From the NCBI GenBank assembly GCA_045603225.1, contig JAZULT010000070.1:134125-198124 (forward strand): 64,000 bases of DNA, read 5' to 3'. Numbering within the stretch: the first letter of the stretch is position 1; each line of letters begins with the position of its first letter. Made by a program: the position numbers and the translations under genes. The notes beneath the pieces are model-generated. The model was not told the origin of the DNA. It did no database searches and worked only from the letters and a program-made list of their open reading frames with translations. Positions 1-8,587 of this stretch are shown piece after piece. Source of the stretch: RGIG9115 sp045603225 (GTDB taxonomy: Bacteria; Bacillota; Clostridia; UBA1381).

Positions 1-2370
1 GCGTTCCGAGTCCGATTCGCCGCCTGAAATGAGTTTTTTTGCGTGTTCCATACGTACCCGTGTGAGATATTGAAGATAAGTCATGCCGGTACGCTTATGG
101 AAGGTTTTGCTTATATGTGCTTCGTCCATTCCTATTTTTTCTGCAAGATAGGTAAGAGACAGGGAAGGGTTCCCGAAATCGCTGTTTATTATCGCGGTTA
201 CGGAATCAATAAAATCCTTTCTTTTTTTATTTTCAGAATAGAGACGGTAATCAAGCTTGATTTTATCAAGAATACTGATTATCGTTTTTTCTATTGCGTC
301 AATTGAGTTGTCCTGGCTGAGATTGATATAAATATTGGAATATTCGTATTTAATTATGTTTTCAAATATAATACTGTAGCTTTTTGCAACCTCAAAAATG
401 TTTGTTATAATTCTTATCGCAAAACGTTTTGCGATGTCTGTGGCAATTTCTGATTTTCTTATAATATCAAGAATTTCCACACATTCCTGATGAATATTTT
501 CAAAATCAAGAGACAGTATGTTTTCAATTTTTGTAAGTATTGTTTCGGTCGGTGAGTTTGATTCTCCCGGAGTGCTTATCGGTATTTCCGATGACGAATT
601 TACAATAAATTCATACTGAAGAGAGGATTCTTCAGTGTCACGTGCATATGTTTCGATTTCTGTACCGTTTATTTCCTGTGTGCTGTTAAGTATTTGATAA
701 ACCCAGTCCTGAGGTTTTACTACGGTTTTGAGTTTCATTTCGAAATCTCCGTATTTCTGGGACGATAGGAGAAGCCCTTTTGACAGCTTGTTTGAAACGG
801 TTGGTATTTTTGTATCATCGTCGGAAAAAAGTAGAGAGAACTGACATACGGAACATTCGGAGCTCCCGAGGTCAAATGTCTTTTTCTTTCCGCTGTATAA
901 CACAAGGTCATAACAAATTCTGTCTTCATATTCCTTAAATTCAATATATGGAGAAAATATATCGAATTTGTAAAAGTTATATTTAAATCGGATAATTAAG
1001 TCTTCGAAAGCTACACTGAGTTTTTTAGATGTATGCCGGGATTTCAGCTTGTCAATGTTCCCTATAACGGTGAACCGGATTCTCAAATCACGTGTACTTA
1101 TTTTTTTGTTTGGCATTTTGCCATCATTCATATGAGTTATACCATGATTAACAGATAAGACTACTGAACCGATTAGTGAATTTTTAACCTGTGTACAGAA
1201 AATAAAAGATGAAGTAAAATCAGTTCCGTCAATCAGACAGGTAAGCTTCGCGCAATATGGTGATTCTTTTGTACCGAAATATCCGATTAGCGGTCTTCGT
1301 TCTTTCCAGAATTCGCTTTTGTTGAAGCTTCCTATAGTATATTTTGGCTGTTGGTATGTGGTTGAGGTATAAGAATAAGCAAAATTCGGGTATGTATTTC
1401 CCTGAAAAATAAGACGCTGTGAGTATTCGATATGCTTTTCACCTGTAAAAAACGGATAAAACTGCGGAGGGCAATTTATATCGTCGGTAGTGATGCAATC
1501 TGATGTTCTGGAGGGTGAAATATTATAGATTTTTTTATCATTTCCTCCCGAGATTATCTTTTCCATTCCGGTCGCGAAATCGTTGTGAAGCCTTGAAAAC
1601 GGTCCTGCCAGCAGACCTGTTTGGAAGTGATAATGCCCTGCAAGACTTTTCCAAAGAATTTTGTTAAGCTTTTGCGCAGCATTGAGTGCACGTGTGTTTT
1701 TTATATTTTCAAGAATTTTTTTAAAGTATTTCGCCATGATTAATGAATAAACAGGAGAATTGAATTCATAGAAGTCACCGTTAAAAAGAGTGTAGCTCAG
1801 AAAATTTTCAAGCTTTTGCATTCCATAGTTTACAAATTCGAGACGTGAAAAAATTTCTCCGCAAAAAACACAGGCATAACATTCCTCGCAAACGATATGA
1901 GAATATCTGAGTGTGGTGTTTCTGTTTACTATGAATATCGTTGCGGCAAAGCACGAGGATTTGATTAAATTGAGAGTATCGGACGGAATAATATCTTTAT
2001 GTTTATTGTAAATTTCCAGAAGTTCTATAAGGTTAAATACTGCGAAGTTCTGATCGGGTGAAATCATATCTTCGATAGGCTCTTCAAGAAAAATAGACCA
2101 TAGACCGTAGTATTTTTTTGAAGGTCTTCCTTCTTGAAGTGATATTATTTTTTTCAGCATTTCATCAACCTTACGGGAATATTTTCCTTCATAATCAAGT
2201 AGAACTGATGCATATCGGAGGGTATTATGAACAGTATGTGCTACTGAGCTTTTATATTTTGAATGAGCAGGATTGTACTCGGTTTTTGTAGTTTGCATAA
2301 TCATTTTTTCTTTGTCGTCATAGTTTTTTTCACAGCACTTTAAATATTCGCGCATAGTTTCTCTGTCCAT
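1..2370 (-). CDS. AraC-family regulator with N-terminal enzyme-like toroid domain (3' end missing)
   Basis: The minus-strand frame is open from the ATG at 2370 to the window edge (790 codons), so the C-terminus lies outside. Roughly residues 1-310 are helix-rich and match the free-standing protein encoded at 2539-4266 (for example EFNSPVY and LAGPFSR). A beta-rich part follows, with GSFNKSEFWKERRPLIGY. The last visible part is an AraC-type helix-turn-helix (SLTYLAEKIGMDEAHISKTF, then YLQYLTRVRMEHAKKLI); only the second HTH of the pair is cut off. No signal peptide is seen, so it should be a cytoplasmic DNA-binding regulator. A second in-frame ATG at 2391 exists, but 2370 has the ribosome site (AGGGATGG, 7-nt spacing). 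It is divergent from operon A, which it probably controls. Its closest relative here is the 819-residue regulator at 41717-44176. I infer the toroid senses an oligosaccharide; ligand unknown. Confidence 0.85.
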   Translation of the reverse strand, partial: MDRETMREYLKCCEKNYDDKEKMIMQTTKTEYNPAHSKYKSSVAHTVHNTLRYASVLLDYEGKYSRKVDEMLKKIISLQEGRPSKKYYGLWSIFLEEPIEDMISPDQNFAVFNLIELLEIYNKHKDIIPSDTLNLIKSSCFAATIFIVNRNTTLRYSHIVCEECYACVFCGEIFSRLEFVNYGMQKLENFLSYTLFNGDFYEFNSPVYSLIMAKYFKKILENIKNTRALNAAQKLNKILWKSLAGHYHFQTGLLAGPFSRLHNDFATGMEKIISGGNDKKIYNISPSRTSDCITTDDINCPPQFYPFFTGEKHIEYSQRLIFQGNTYPNFAYSYTSTTYQQPKYTIGSFNKSEFWKERRPLIGYFGTKESPYCAKLTCLIDGTDFTSSFIFCTQVKNSLIGSVVLSVNHGITHMNDGKMPNKKISTRDLRIRFTVIGNIDKLKSRHTSKKLSVAFEDLIIRFKYNFYKFDIFSPYIEFKEYEDRICYDLVLYSGKKKTFDLGSSECSVCQFSLLFSDDDTKIPTVSNKLSKGLLLSSQKYGDFEMKLKTVVKPQDWVYQILNSTQEINGTEIETYARDTEESSLQYEFIVNSSSEIPISTPGESNSPTETILTKIENILSLDFENIHQECVEILDIIRKSEIATDIAKRFAIRIITNIFEVAKSYSIIFENIIKYEYSNIYINLSQDNSIDAIEKTIISILDKIKLDYRLYSENKKRKDFIDSVTAIINSDFGNPSLSLTYLAEKIGMDEAHISKTFHKRTGMTYLQYLTRVRMEHAKKLISGGESDSER

Positions 2371-2402
2371 ATGAATTCCATCCCTTTCCATATTCTTTTT
2401 TT

Positions 2403-2431
2403 ATTATATAACATAAAATATTAATTGTCAA
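2403..2431 (-). promoter_or_regulatory. Sigma-A promoter of the toroid-AraC regulator
   Basis: On the minus strand TTGACA (2426-2431), a 17-bp spacer and TATAAT (2403-2408) form a perfect consensus promoter about 30 bp upstream of the start codon at 2370. Confidence 0.8.
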
Positions 2432-2448
2432 TACTAAAACACAAAAAC

Positions 2449-2501
2449 TGCAAAAAATGCAAAAAATGTATCTTGAAATGTGTTTTATAATGTTGTATAC
2501 T
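2449..2501 (+). promoter_or_regulatory. Promoter and candidate operator of operon A
   Basis: TTGAAA (2473-2478), a 17-bp spacer and TATACT (2496-2501) form a good promoter. Immediately upstream are two exact tandem copies of TGCAAAAAA (2449-2457 and 2458-2466), followed by TG and the -35 region. The same TGC/TGC/TGTRTCTTGA arrangement recurs at 44326-44351 upstream of operon C, which also lies beside a toroid-AraC gene. I infer this is the regulator's binding site. Confidence 0.6.
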
Positions 2502-2538
2502 GTAAGTAAATAGTAATATACTTGTGGAGGAATACATT

Positions 2539-4266
2539 ATGAACGCTGAAGAATTAATAAAACATAGAAAAGCACTTGAAGAAATAGAAAAGAATTTTGA
2601 TAAGGACAGAAATCTGATATCATCGGGTATTGTCAGAAAATATGCATATCATACAAAGCTTGCAGGGAAACAGGTACACGGAATAAGGGACAGCCTGTCT
2701 TATGCAGTCGGTCTTTTGTATGGTGATGATGAAAAATATACTGAAAGAGCAATTAAGATACTTGAAGAAATACTTAGACTCCAGGACACAAATCCTGAAA
2801 GTAAAACATTTGGTTTGTGGTCTTATTATGCCGAAGAAACTCTTGAAGAAATGGATGCTCCGGACTGGAACTGGGCTGACTTTCTCGGGAAACAGATTGT
2901 AGAAATATTATATATTCACAAGGATAAAATTCCTGAAAGATTAATCGAGCCTTTGGGCGATGCGTGCAGATATGCATGTGAATCGGTAATAACGAGAAAC
3001 GAGGGAGTTCAGTATACTAATATTGCATTTATGGAAAGCCTCCTTCTTATTTCCACAGGCGAGCTTTTAGGGGTTGACAGATATCTTGAATACGGTCTTG
3101 ATCAGCTTGAAAGATTTCTCGGATTTTACAAATTTCAGGGTGGTGTATTTGAATATAACAGCCCATGCTATACACCGCTTATCACAAGAGATGTCGGAAC
3201 ATTCTTAAAGCTTGTTAAAAATGAAGAAGCAAGAAAGAATGCGGAAAAGGTGAATGACCTTTGCTGGAAAATGATAGCGGAGCATTTCAGAGCGGATTTG
3301 CTTCAGCTTGCAGGGCCTCATTCAAGAGCATATTCCGATTATGTTGCTGATGGTTTTATATATAGCATTGAGCTTGCATGTGAGGGCGAGATAAGCTTTG
3401 ACTGTGAGAAGAAATATGACTGCGAAACTTTCTGGACAAAACCGTTCTGTCCCGAAAAGTACAGAAAATATTTTAAAGGAGAAAAACTTCCTGAGTCAAC
3501 AGAAAAGCTTATTATCAAAGGCTTCAACTATCCGTTTTTTGCTTTTTCGCAGACAGCAACGACATATCATGAGGAAATGTTTACTCTCGGAACATTTAAT
3601 CGTGAAGAATTATGGAATCAGAGACGACCGCTTCTCGGATATATAAAGGGAAAAACGAAACCCTACTGTGTAAGAGTAAGATGTCTTCATGACGGATATG
3701 ATTTTTCTTCAGCGGCACTTCACTGTGTACAGGAAAAATCGTCAGTTCTCGGTATAGTAAACTTCTCATCAAACAGGGGAGATACGCATATTGGACTTGA
3801 TAAAGCTTCTGATGCAGTGTATGAAACACTTGAGCTCTCATTTGAGGTCGAGGGAGATACAGATGGAATTACATATGAAAGAGGCGGAAACTCTGCCATA
3901 ATAAATGCCGGTGGTGTTAATATAGATATTAATATTCCGGGCGTGAAATTCGGAGAAAATAACATTGAATATAAAATAAGAAAAGAAGAAAATAAGGTTA
4001 TATACAGTATTATTCTGTATTGGGGTGAAAAAACGAAAATTGATTTACCTGCGCTTGATGCGGCATATGTATGCTTTACACTTTCTCTTAACTCGGAGGT
4101 TTCGGAAGTTACAGTGTGTGAAGATGAAAGATTTGTAAATATTGCCGGTGAAAGCTTCGGAAGAAAACTTGAGGTAAAATCACTTAAAGCTGTACATCCT
4201 TTCATGAATATTATGTATGAGGATTTACAGATGAAAGACGGAGAAAGATTGGAGGATATATCATGA
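2539..4266 (+). CDS. Free-standing cytoplasmic toroid protein, possible polysaccharide lyase or hydrolase
   Basis: 575 residues without a signal peptide. The chosen ATG at 2539 is preceded by GTGGAGGA at good spacing; an in-frame GTG at 2524 overlaps that ribosome site and is rejected. The N-terminal ~300 residues look like an alpha/alpha-toroid (FGLWSYYAEETLEEM, FEYNSPCYTPLITRD, and LAGPHSRAYSD with His261, Arg263 and Tyr265). The C-terminal half is beta-rich, an arrangement recalling heparinase/alginate-lyase folds, but I cannot assign a CAZy family. It is homologous along its length to the N-terminal parts of the toroid-AraC regulators at 1-2370 and 41717-44176. It is the first gene of operon A and its 3' end overlaps the next gene by 4 bp (ATGA). 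The His and Tyr of the GPHSRAY motif are altered in the regulators, so this copy may be the active enzyme; that is inference. Confidence 0.7.
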   Translation: MNAEELIKHRKALEEIEKNFDKDRNLISSGIVRKYAYHTKLAGKQVHGIRDSLSYAVGLLYGDDEKYTERAIKILEEILRLQDTNPESKTFGLWSYYAEETLEEMDAPDWNWADFLGKQIVEILYIHKDKIPERLIEPLGDACRYACESVITRNEGVQYTNIAFMESLLLISTGELLGVDRYLEYGLDQLERFLGFYKFQGGVFEYNSPCYTPLITRDVGTFLKLVKNEEARKNAEKVNDLCWKMIAEHFRADLLQLAGPHSRAYSDYVADGFIYSIELACEGEISFDCEKKYDCETFWTKPFCPEKYRKYFKGEKLPESTEKLIIKGFNYPFFAFSQTATTYHEEMFTLGTFNREELWNQRRPLLGYIKGKTKPYCVRVRCLHDGYDFSSAALHCVQEKSSVLGIVNFSSNRGDTHIGLDKASDAVYETLELSFEVEGDTDGITYERGGNSAIINAGGVNIDINIPGVKFGENNIEYKIRKEENKVIYSIILYWGEKTKIDLPALDAAYVCFTLSLNSEVSEVTVCEDERFVNIAGESFGRKLEVKSLKAVHPFMNIMYEDLQMKDGERLEDIS

Positions 4267-5909
4267 AATACAAAGTTTTTCCTATAGTAGCGGCACTTCT
4301 TGCAACTACTACAGCCTCGGCGGCAGTTATTAATAAAAATTCCGACGGTAATATATCAATAAACGGAAGTCTCGGGCTTGATTTTAAGAACACAGAGGTT
4401 CAGGTTCAGATTCTCGGTCCTTTTGATGAAAAGAAAACTTTGGAAGAAGCTGTGTTTGATGGTGGAAACAGAGCGGAATTTATGGCAAATACATATATAA
4501 ATACCGTTAAGTGTGATGAACTCGGAAACTACTCATTTGTATATAATGTAAAGGAAGAAAATAAATTTTATTGTGTATCTGTAAATGAGCCGGAAAGTGC
4601 AAGGGTTCAGACTGTGAGCGTATATGCGGCATCATCAGAAAGCGAAGAAGCTTTTTTGACAAATGTAAACTCAGCAGATTCAGTGGAAATGCTTGAAATT
4701 CTGAAAAATGAAGATTATGCGGATATTTTAATCGGAAACCGTTCCGATTTTGGCAAAATAACTGATGAAGAACTTTTAAAAAGCCTTGCAGACGGGCTTT
4801 CAAAGAAAAACTATGAGTCATTTGTGGATTTCGAAAATGAACTGACAGAGCTTTGTGCTGTGATTCTTTCCGGGACTATGTCAGACGTAGAGGAAATGCG
4901 TACACTTGCGGAAGAAAAGCTTGACCTTACCAAATCTGAACTTTATGAGATGTATAAGGAATTTTCGGACGAAGTAAAGGATGCTGTTTTTGGAAGAATG
5001 ATAAACGGCGGATATACTGAATTTGATGAGTATATACTGGCTTTTGAGGAAGGTGTTTTTCTTGAAAAGGTTAAAGGCGAAAAATATTCTTCTAATATGA
5101 CAAGTCTTATAGAGTCAAACAAAAAACGTTTTGATTTTGACCTTGACGGATATTCAGAATATTCCGATAAGGTAAATAAGAAGCTTTGCGGAAAAGATTT
5201 TGATGACATGGATGATTTCAAAAAGTCACTTGCGGATGAAATTGAAGATGAGGAAAATTCAAAATCTCCGTCAAGTGGCGGAGGTGGCGGAGGGGGTTCA
5301 TCTTCAAAACCGGCACAGAACATAATAATGGCACAGGGCGACTCGGTTAAAACAGAGCAGAGTCAGAGTATAGGATTTTTTGATGATATTGGAAATGTTT
5401 CATGGGCAGTTGAGGCAATAAATGCTCTTGCTGAGAAAGGTGTTGTGTCAGGTAAGTCTTCAAGACAGTTTGCACCTATGGATAATATTAAGCGTGAAGA
5501 GTTTGTGAAAATGGTTGTAAATGCATTCGGGCTTACAGCCGCTGACGGTGAAATTTCCTTTGAAGATGTATCGGCTGACGCGTGGTATTATAATGATATA
5601 AAAACTGCATATTCCCTTGGAATTATAAACGGAGCAGACGAAGCACATTTTGGTACGGGAAGTCTTATAACACGTCAGGATATGGCGGCCATACTTTACA
5701 GAACTGCAGAAAAACTCGGAAAAGAATTCGGGAAAGATAATGAAGTATTTGAAGATGACAGTAAAATTGCAGACTATGCAAAGAATGCGGTTTACTCACT
5801 TAAATACGAAGGTATAATTTCAGGTATGGGTGACGGTATTTTTGCACCTCTTGAAAATGCAACAAGAGCTCAGGCGGCGAAGATGATTTATCTTATGATG
5901 AATAAATAA
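4263..5909 (+). CDS. Secreted C-terminal SLH anchor protein (module A)
   Basis: 548 residues. A signal peptide ends near residue 20 (TTTASA). Residues ~22-130 are a small beta-rich domain. Residues ~135-330 are acidic helical repeats of about 65 residues ending in variants of 'xFxxFxxxL'. A Gly/Ser linker follows at ~338-350. Three SLH domains begin near 372, 433 and 496, with KREE, TRQD and TRAQ motifs at the usual TRAE position. SLH triplets bind secondary cell-wall polymer, so the protein should sit on the wall with its N-terminus exposed. Its start codon overlaps the stop of the upstream gene; the ribosome site GGAGG lies inside that gene. Same architecture as the proteins at 23971-25632 and 47309-48976. 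The role of the N-terminal part is unknown; an adaptor for partner proteins is plausible. Confidence 0.85.
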   Translation: MKYKVFPIVAALLATTTASAAVINKNSDGNISINGSLGLDFKNTEVQVQILGPFDEKKTLEEAVFDGGNRAEFMANTYINTVKCDELGNYSFVYNVKEENKFYCVSVNEPESARVQTVSVYAASSESEEAFLTNVNSADSVEMLEILKNEDYADILIGNRSDFGKITDEELLKSLADGLSKKNYESFVDFENELTELCAVILSGTMSDVEEMRTLAEEKLDLTKSELYEMYKEFSDEVKDAVFGRMINGGYTEFDEYILAFEEGVFLEKVKGEKYSSNMTSLIESNKKRFDFDLDGYSEYSDKVNKKLCGKDFDDMDDFKKSLADEIEDEENSKSPSSGGGGGGGSSSKPAQNIIMAQGDSVKTEQSQSIGFFDDIGNVSWAVEAINALAEKGVVSGKSSRQFAPMDNIKREEFVKMVVNAFGLTAADGEISFEDVSADAWYYNDIKTAYSLGIINGADEAHFGTGSLITRQDMAAILYRTAEKLGKEFGKDNEVFEDDSKIADYAKNAVYSLKYEGIISGMGDGIFAPLENATRAQAAKMIYLMMNK

Positions 5910-5929
5910 CCGGAAAGGAGAATGACTGT

Positions 5930-8575
5930 ATGAAAAAAATATTTTTAACTCTGATGATAGCGGCATTTACCTGTATAAACAGCGTTCAGGCTGTATATGT
6001 TCCGCAGGATGTGACGGGTACGGAATTTGAAAAAGATGTTGAGCTTCTTGTAAATCTCGGACTCCTTGAATATACCGAAACCGGTATGATGAAACCGTAT
6101 TCAAATATGAAAAGAGCTGAATTTGCGCAGTTTCTTGACGGTATGATAGGAAGTAAAAGTGTAAGCGGAAAAGATTATTTTGCAGATGTGGACGCCGGAA
6201 ATCCGGCAAGAGAAAGCATTAACAGACTTTGTGAATACGGATATATAAGCGGTGACGGAAATTCTCTTTTCAGACCTGATGACGATATAACAATTAATGA
6301 AGCTGTAAAAATAATGATAAGTATCATGGGTTATGATACAATGGCACAGTATCAGGGAGGATACCCGGACGGATATCTGGCAATTGCCGGAAGTCTTGGA
6401 ATAACTGATAATGTTATTACCGACAACGGCTACATAAACCGCGGTAATGTTATGAAACTTCTTATAAACTGCTTTGAGGTGAATCCTGTAGAGATTGATA
6501 TAGACAAGGGAGTACCCGGAGTTTCAGTGAATGAGGATTCAACGGTTCTTGCAGAGCTTGCGGGAATATATAAGCTCGAAGGCTATGTGAATGCAAATTC
6601 AGATTATGCAATTTCGGGCGGAACAGCAAACAAAGGATATATACGTGTAGGAAACGAAGAAATGATTTCATCGGGAGAATATGACGACTACGTTGGATAT
6701 TATGTGGACTGTTATTATAAGGAAACAGATGGTGACGAATACGAAGTCATATATCTTGAAAAGGATGAAAGAAAGACTGAATATATTAAATCGAATGCTG
6801 AAGACGTGACAGAAATATCGGATTTTGCTTGCAACATTCTTGTTGACAGCAAGAAAGATAAGAAAATAAAGTTCGGAGTTGACACTGTATTTGTTTATAA
6901 TGGCAGACTTTGCAAAGGCTTTAATAAGGAAATGCTTGATTTTGAAAACGGATGGATTGATTTTATTGACAGTAATTCAGACGGAACTTTCGATTTAATA
7001 AAGATAAACGAATACTACAATACTGTTGTTGAATCTGTTACCTCGGAGAAAATATATGACAAATATAACATTGACGGCACGATTGAGTATGATAAAAAGG
7101 ATATTCGTGTTTTTGATGCCGAAGGCAATCAGATGAGCATTGCAGATGTTAAAAAGAATGATGTTTTAAGTGTTTTCAAAAGCGGTGAAACAGATGACGA
7201 TATCGTGAAAATTATCTGTTCATCAAAAACCGTATCAGGAACTGTAAGCAGTAAATCAGAAGAAGACGGCATAATATTCGTAACTCTTAATTATGAAAAA
7301 TATCCTGTATATAACGGATTCCGTACCGATTCGACAAAGTCGGTATCCATGAACGATGCCGGAGAATTTATGCTTGATGCATTCGGAAAAATAGTTTCTG
7401 TAAAGGGCTTTACATCTGATGTATATCTTCCGGCCTGCGTGCTTAAATCCAAAGCTTTTGAGGATGAAAATACAGGTGAAATGGTTTTACGTATCAGACT
7501 GGTGACAGAAAGCGGAGTTATATTTGCTGATGCAACAGACAAAGTGAAGGTAGATAACATTTTGTATAATTCAGGAGAATTTGAATCTGTTTCGAAAAGT
7601 CTCCAGGCAAGAATAGGACAGGTAATTCTTTATAAAACCAACTCAAAGGGCAATGTTATCGCAGTTGATACGACTGACAGTAATTCCACCGACAGTATGG
7701 ATGACAGACTTACGGCAGGACCGACCGTTTCTACAAGTGAAAGCCTTCGTTATCATTCGGGAACAAGGGTAGCCGAAGGACGTTTTCCTCTTGATGAAAA
7801 TGCAAAGGTGTTTATACTTCCTTCTGATATCGAAAATGCAGAGGATAACGAGTTTGCGGTTAAAAGCGTTGCAAATGGTATCGGCTCCAACATTTCAGGC
7901 GCTGAAACATACCGCCTCAACAAAAACAGCCTTCCTGTTGACTATATAGTAATGAAAGGCTCGACTCAGCTTGTAAATCATCAGAGTAATATAGCAGTTG
8001 TAAAGAAAATCAACACGACTATGAATAAGTATGATGAAATTGCCGCAGAGCTTGTTCTTGATGTTTACGGAAGTGAAAAGACGATTCTTACAAAGAATAT
8101 GGATGTTCTTGATAAGATTAAGTATCTTACAAAATATTCACGTTCAGGAGATACACTTGTTGATTTTGAAGCAGGAAGAATGACTGAAATCAAACCGGGC
8201 GATATTATAAAATACTCAACCGGAAGTGACGGATATATTGAATGCATTGTTATAATCTACAGCGCAGAAGAAGGAAAAATGCATTCTGCAAATCCCTATC
8301 ACAACGACTTCCATGAACAGGGCTACAGATATGTTCAGGGCGAGGTTATTCAGAAGTACGGCGAGTATATCATGCTTAGTGTAAACAACGGTGCAAGAAC
8401 AGAGTGCCACAGAATAGGAATGGCGGGTATATACGAAGTTGATACGGATGACATAGAATTATTTAAACAGATATCTGTATCAGAGTTGAAGGACAGAGAA
8501 ACTTACGGAGTTGGAGATAAGGTCATAATTATAATGCAAACCGGCTCACAGCTTCTGACACTTTTGTACAGATAA
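5930..8575 (+). CDS. Secreted N-terminal SLH protein with long beta-rich body (module A)
   Basis: 881 residues; signal peptide to about residue 22 (INSVQA). SLH domains occupy ~25-190: KRAEFAQF is the best motif, followed by weaker TINEAVKI and NRGNVMKL. Residues ~200-881 are beta-rich with no recognisable catalytic motif. Around residue 347 is a single calcium-loop-like motif, DSNSDGTFD, conserved in position in the paralogues at 25659-28112 (DNNYDGKYE) and 48976-51591 (DNNNDKIAD). Such 'SLH plus YNG...DNNxDG' proteins recur in clostridial S-layer sets. It lies 20 bp after the preceding anchor gene with its own ribosome site (GGAAAGGAG). The constant pairing of C-terminal and N-terminal SLH proteins suggests they act together at the wall. 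Function otherwise unknown. Confidence 0.8.
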   Translation: MKKIFLTLMIAAFTCINSVQAVYVPQDVTGTEFEKDVELLVNLGLLEYTETGMMKPYSNMKRAEFAQFLDGMIGSKSVSGKDYFADVDAGNPARESINRLCEYGYISGDGNSLFRPDDDITINEAVKIMISIMGYDTMAQYQGGYPDGYLAIAGSLGITDNVITDNGYINRGNVMKLLINCFEVNPVEIDIDKGVPGVSVNEDSTVLAELAGIYKLEGYVNANSDYAISGGTANKGYIRVGNEEMISSGEYDDYVGYYVDCYYKETDGDEYEVIYLEKDERKTEYIKSNAEDVTEISDFACNILVDSKKDKKIKFGVDTVFVYNGRLCKGFNKEMLDFENGWIDFIDSNSDGTFDLIKINEYYNTVVESVTSEKIYDKYNIDGTIEYDKKDIRVFDAEGNQMSIADVKKNDVLSVFKSGETDDDIVKIICSSKTVSGTVSSKSEEDGIIFVTLNYEKYPVYNGFRTDSTKSVSMNDAGEFMLDAFGKIVSVKGFTSDVYLPACVLKSKAFEDENTGEMVLRIRLVTESGVIFADATDKVKVDNILYNSGEFESVSKSLQARIGQVILYKTNSKGNVIAVDTTDSNSTDSMDDRLTAGPTVSTSESLRYHSGTRVAEGRFPLDENAKVFILPSDIENAEDNEFAVKSVANGIGSNISGAETYRLNKNSLPVDYIVMKGSTQLVNHQSNIAVVKKINTTMNKYDEIAAELVLDVYGSEKTILTKNMDVLDKIKYLTKYSRSGDTLVDFEAGRMTEIKPGDIIKYSTGSDGYIECIVIIYSAEEGKMHSANPYHNDFHEQGYRYVQGEVIQKYGEYIMLSVNNGARTECHRIGMAGIYEVDTDDIELFKQISVSELKDRETYGVGDKVIIIMQTGSQLLTLLYR

Positions 8576-8587
8576 GGAGGGGAAGAC

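Noticed and set aside
3720..4205. 161-residue antisense reading frame
   Set aside because: It lies wholly opposite the toroid gene at 2539-4266, has no ribosome site, and its Ser/Pro-rich composition is that expected from the antisense of a normal gene.
6960..7000. Calcium-loop motif considered as a dockerin (cellulosome)
   Set aside because: Only one loop is present, not the duplicated 12-residue loops of a dockerin, and no cohesin-like domain was recognised. A classical cellulosome is not supported.
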